From contig JADJCX010000033.1 in the NCBI GenBank assembly GCA_016703005.1, forward strand, positions 124,001-188,000: 64,000 nucleotides of DNA, read 5' to 3'. The translations under genes were made by a program, and so were the position numbers. Below, piece by piece: positions 63,255 to 64,000 of this stretch (positions are counted from its first letter, which is position 1; every line of letters begins with the position of its first letter). Source of the stretch: Flavobacteriales bacterium. Its GTDB lineage: Bacteria; Bacteroidota; Bacteroidia; Flavobacteriales_F; PHOS-HE28. The notes under the pieces were generated by a model. It was given only the letters and a program-made list of their open reading frames with translations. It did no database searches and was not told the origin of the DNA.

Positions 63255-64000
63255 TCAAACCGACCTCAGGAAAGTCATGGTATCCATCCCATCGGCGTAG
63301 TCGTCCACCGCTGGGTACTGCGATCGGCCGAAGGGAACATGGCCGTGACCAACGATGCACTGGATCTCTTCACGCCGCGCTTCCAGACCGACAAGCACCG
63401 CAGCACGGTCATCATATCGTTCGAAGTGGATCGAGGCCACCGGACTTGCCAAGGCTTCCGCCTCACGCACGAGCAGGAATCCATTTTCCACGAGTTGCAC
63501 ACGTTCCAACAGCCACACGGCTTTGTTGTAGTCGTAGTTGTTGCCGTACTTGTTGTGGTTCACGATATCCTTCCACGGATAGATGGCGCCGAAGAAGCGG
63601 TCCAGGTCGAAATTCCTAGGCACATAGAGCTTGCTCACGTTGCGGCAGCCTAATCCGAAATACCGGAACACATCCTCGCCCAAAACGACCAGTTCCGCGT
63701 CGCTCTCCGATCCGTCCAGCACGGCAACACTAATCCTGCCTTTGCGCAGCAGTCGGGGGAGGTGCCCGAAGTAATGTTCGAAGTACCGCGCTGTGTTGTT
63801 GCTGCCCGTGGCGATGATGGCATCCACAGCACCCAGTTTCCCTTCATCCGCCGACACCAGTTCCTTGACGCCCGGTGCGAACCGCTCGAGCACTTCCAAG
63901 GCCGCCGGTATCAACACATTGTCCTGGCTGCTCAGTTTCACTCGTGCCCGATGACCGGAAAGCACAACGCATAGCAGATCATGGAACCCCACCATCGGGA
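63255..64000 (-). CDS. Acyl-CoA reductase (LuxC-type), 5' end outside window
   Basis: 248 codons visible on the minus strand; open through the window edge, so the start is outside. Segments: PMVGFHDLLCVVLSGHRARVKLS (split), IIATGSNNTARYFEHYF, GRISVAVLDGSES, VLGEDVFRYFGLGCRNVSKLYVP (split) and a C-terminal tail. This matches LuxC-family NADPH-dependent acyl-CoA reductases common in Bacteroidota. It makes fatty aldehydes; no luciferase genes are in view. Confidence 0.85.
   Translation of the reverse strand, partial: PMVGFHDLLCVVLSGHRARVKLSSQDNVLIPAALEVLERFAPGVKELVSADEGKLGAVDAIIATGSNNTARYFEHYFGHLPRLLRKGRISVAVLDGSESDAELVVLGEDVFRYFGLGCRNVSKLYVPRNFDLDRFFGAIYPWKDIVNHNKYGNNYDYNKAVWLLERVQLVENGFLLVREAEALASPVASIHFERYDDRAAVLVGLEARREEIQCIVGHGHVPFGRSQYPAVDDYADGMDTMTFLRSV

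Overview
The window is high-GC DNA from a Bacteroidota bacterium, most likely a Flavobacteriales-like lineage known mainly from environmental assemblies. The evidence is: at least eight secreted proteins with signal peptides and type IX secretion (T9SS)-style C-terminal sorting domains; Bacteroidota-type promoters (TTG, 20-21 bp, TAnnTTTG); a PadR-PspC pair; and topoisomerase IV B and A subunits of the Bacteroidota type. No rRNA, tRNA, CRISPR array, insertion sequence or prophage was recognised. Many genes carry single-base frameshifts, densest at 24.6-32.6 kb and 53.5-54.1 kb. Because the essential parE gene is hit about eight times, I read most of these as assembly or sequencing indels, not real pseudogenes.

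Layout: 0-4 kb holds a partial class-V aminotransferase, a GNAT acetyltransferase, an EamA exporter and a YHYH-domain secreted protein. 4-13.2 kb (minus strand) holds a glycosyltransferase, an agmatinase-family enzyme, a CPA2-type cation/proton antiporter with a stress-protein tail, PspC and its PadR regulator, and an AIPR-family presumed phage-defence protein. 13.4-18.8 kb holds secreted endonuclease I, a T9SS protein, an HI0933-type flavoprotein and YchF. 18.8-25.8 kb is a biosynthetic-looking block: phytoene desaturase-like oxidoreductase, then acyl carrier protein, condensation-type acyltransferase, FAD oxidoreductase and AMP-ligase in tight series, then a sulfotransferase. 25.8-35.8 kb holds a DUF5686 outer-membrane protein, small secreted proteins, and parE-X-Y-parC. 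36-46 kb holds lipid kinase, LtaS-like sulfatase, outer-membrane and T9SS cargo genes, and most of the dispersed repeats.

The most distinctive region is 46.3-55.2 kb: an ArsR-family regulator with a clear promoter/operator heads a long run of small minus-strand genes containing seven SRPBCC/AHSA1-type proteins (one fused to DUF1801), a second DUF1801 protein, a GyrI-like ligand-binding protein, an AlkD-like DNA glycosylase, a VOC/glyoxalase protein, DoxX, a rifampin ADP-ribosyltransferase (arr) and a zinc-ribbon/HhH protein. This looks like a small-molecule detoxification or resistance locus under one regulator, although no single function can be proven from sequence. 55.3-64 kb holds an outer-membrane protein, a GH18 chitinase-like enzyme, a LOG-family protein, secreted proteins, XerD and a partial LuxC-type acyl-CoA reductase.

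At least four families of short repeats are scattered through intergenic DNA and sometimes inside genes in frame: ~90 bp TGTCAT...ATGACA palindromes (one inside pspC), heptamer-period repeats (inside a DUF2400 gene and a signal-peptide gene), a tandem pair of 97 bp long hairpins, and GATCAGA octamer runs. A short hairpin also lies inside the parC N-terminus.
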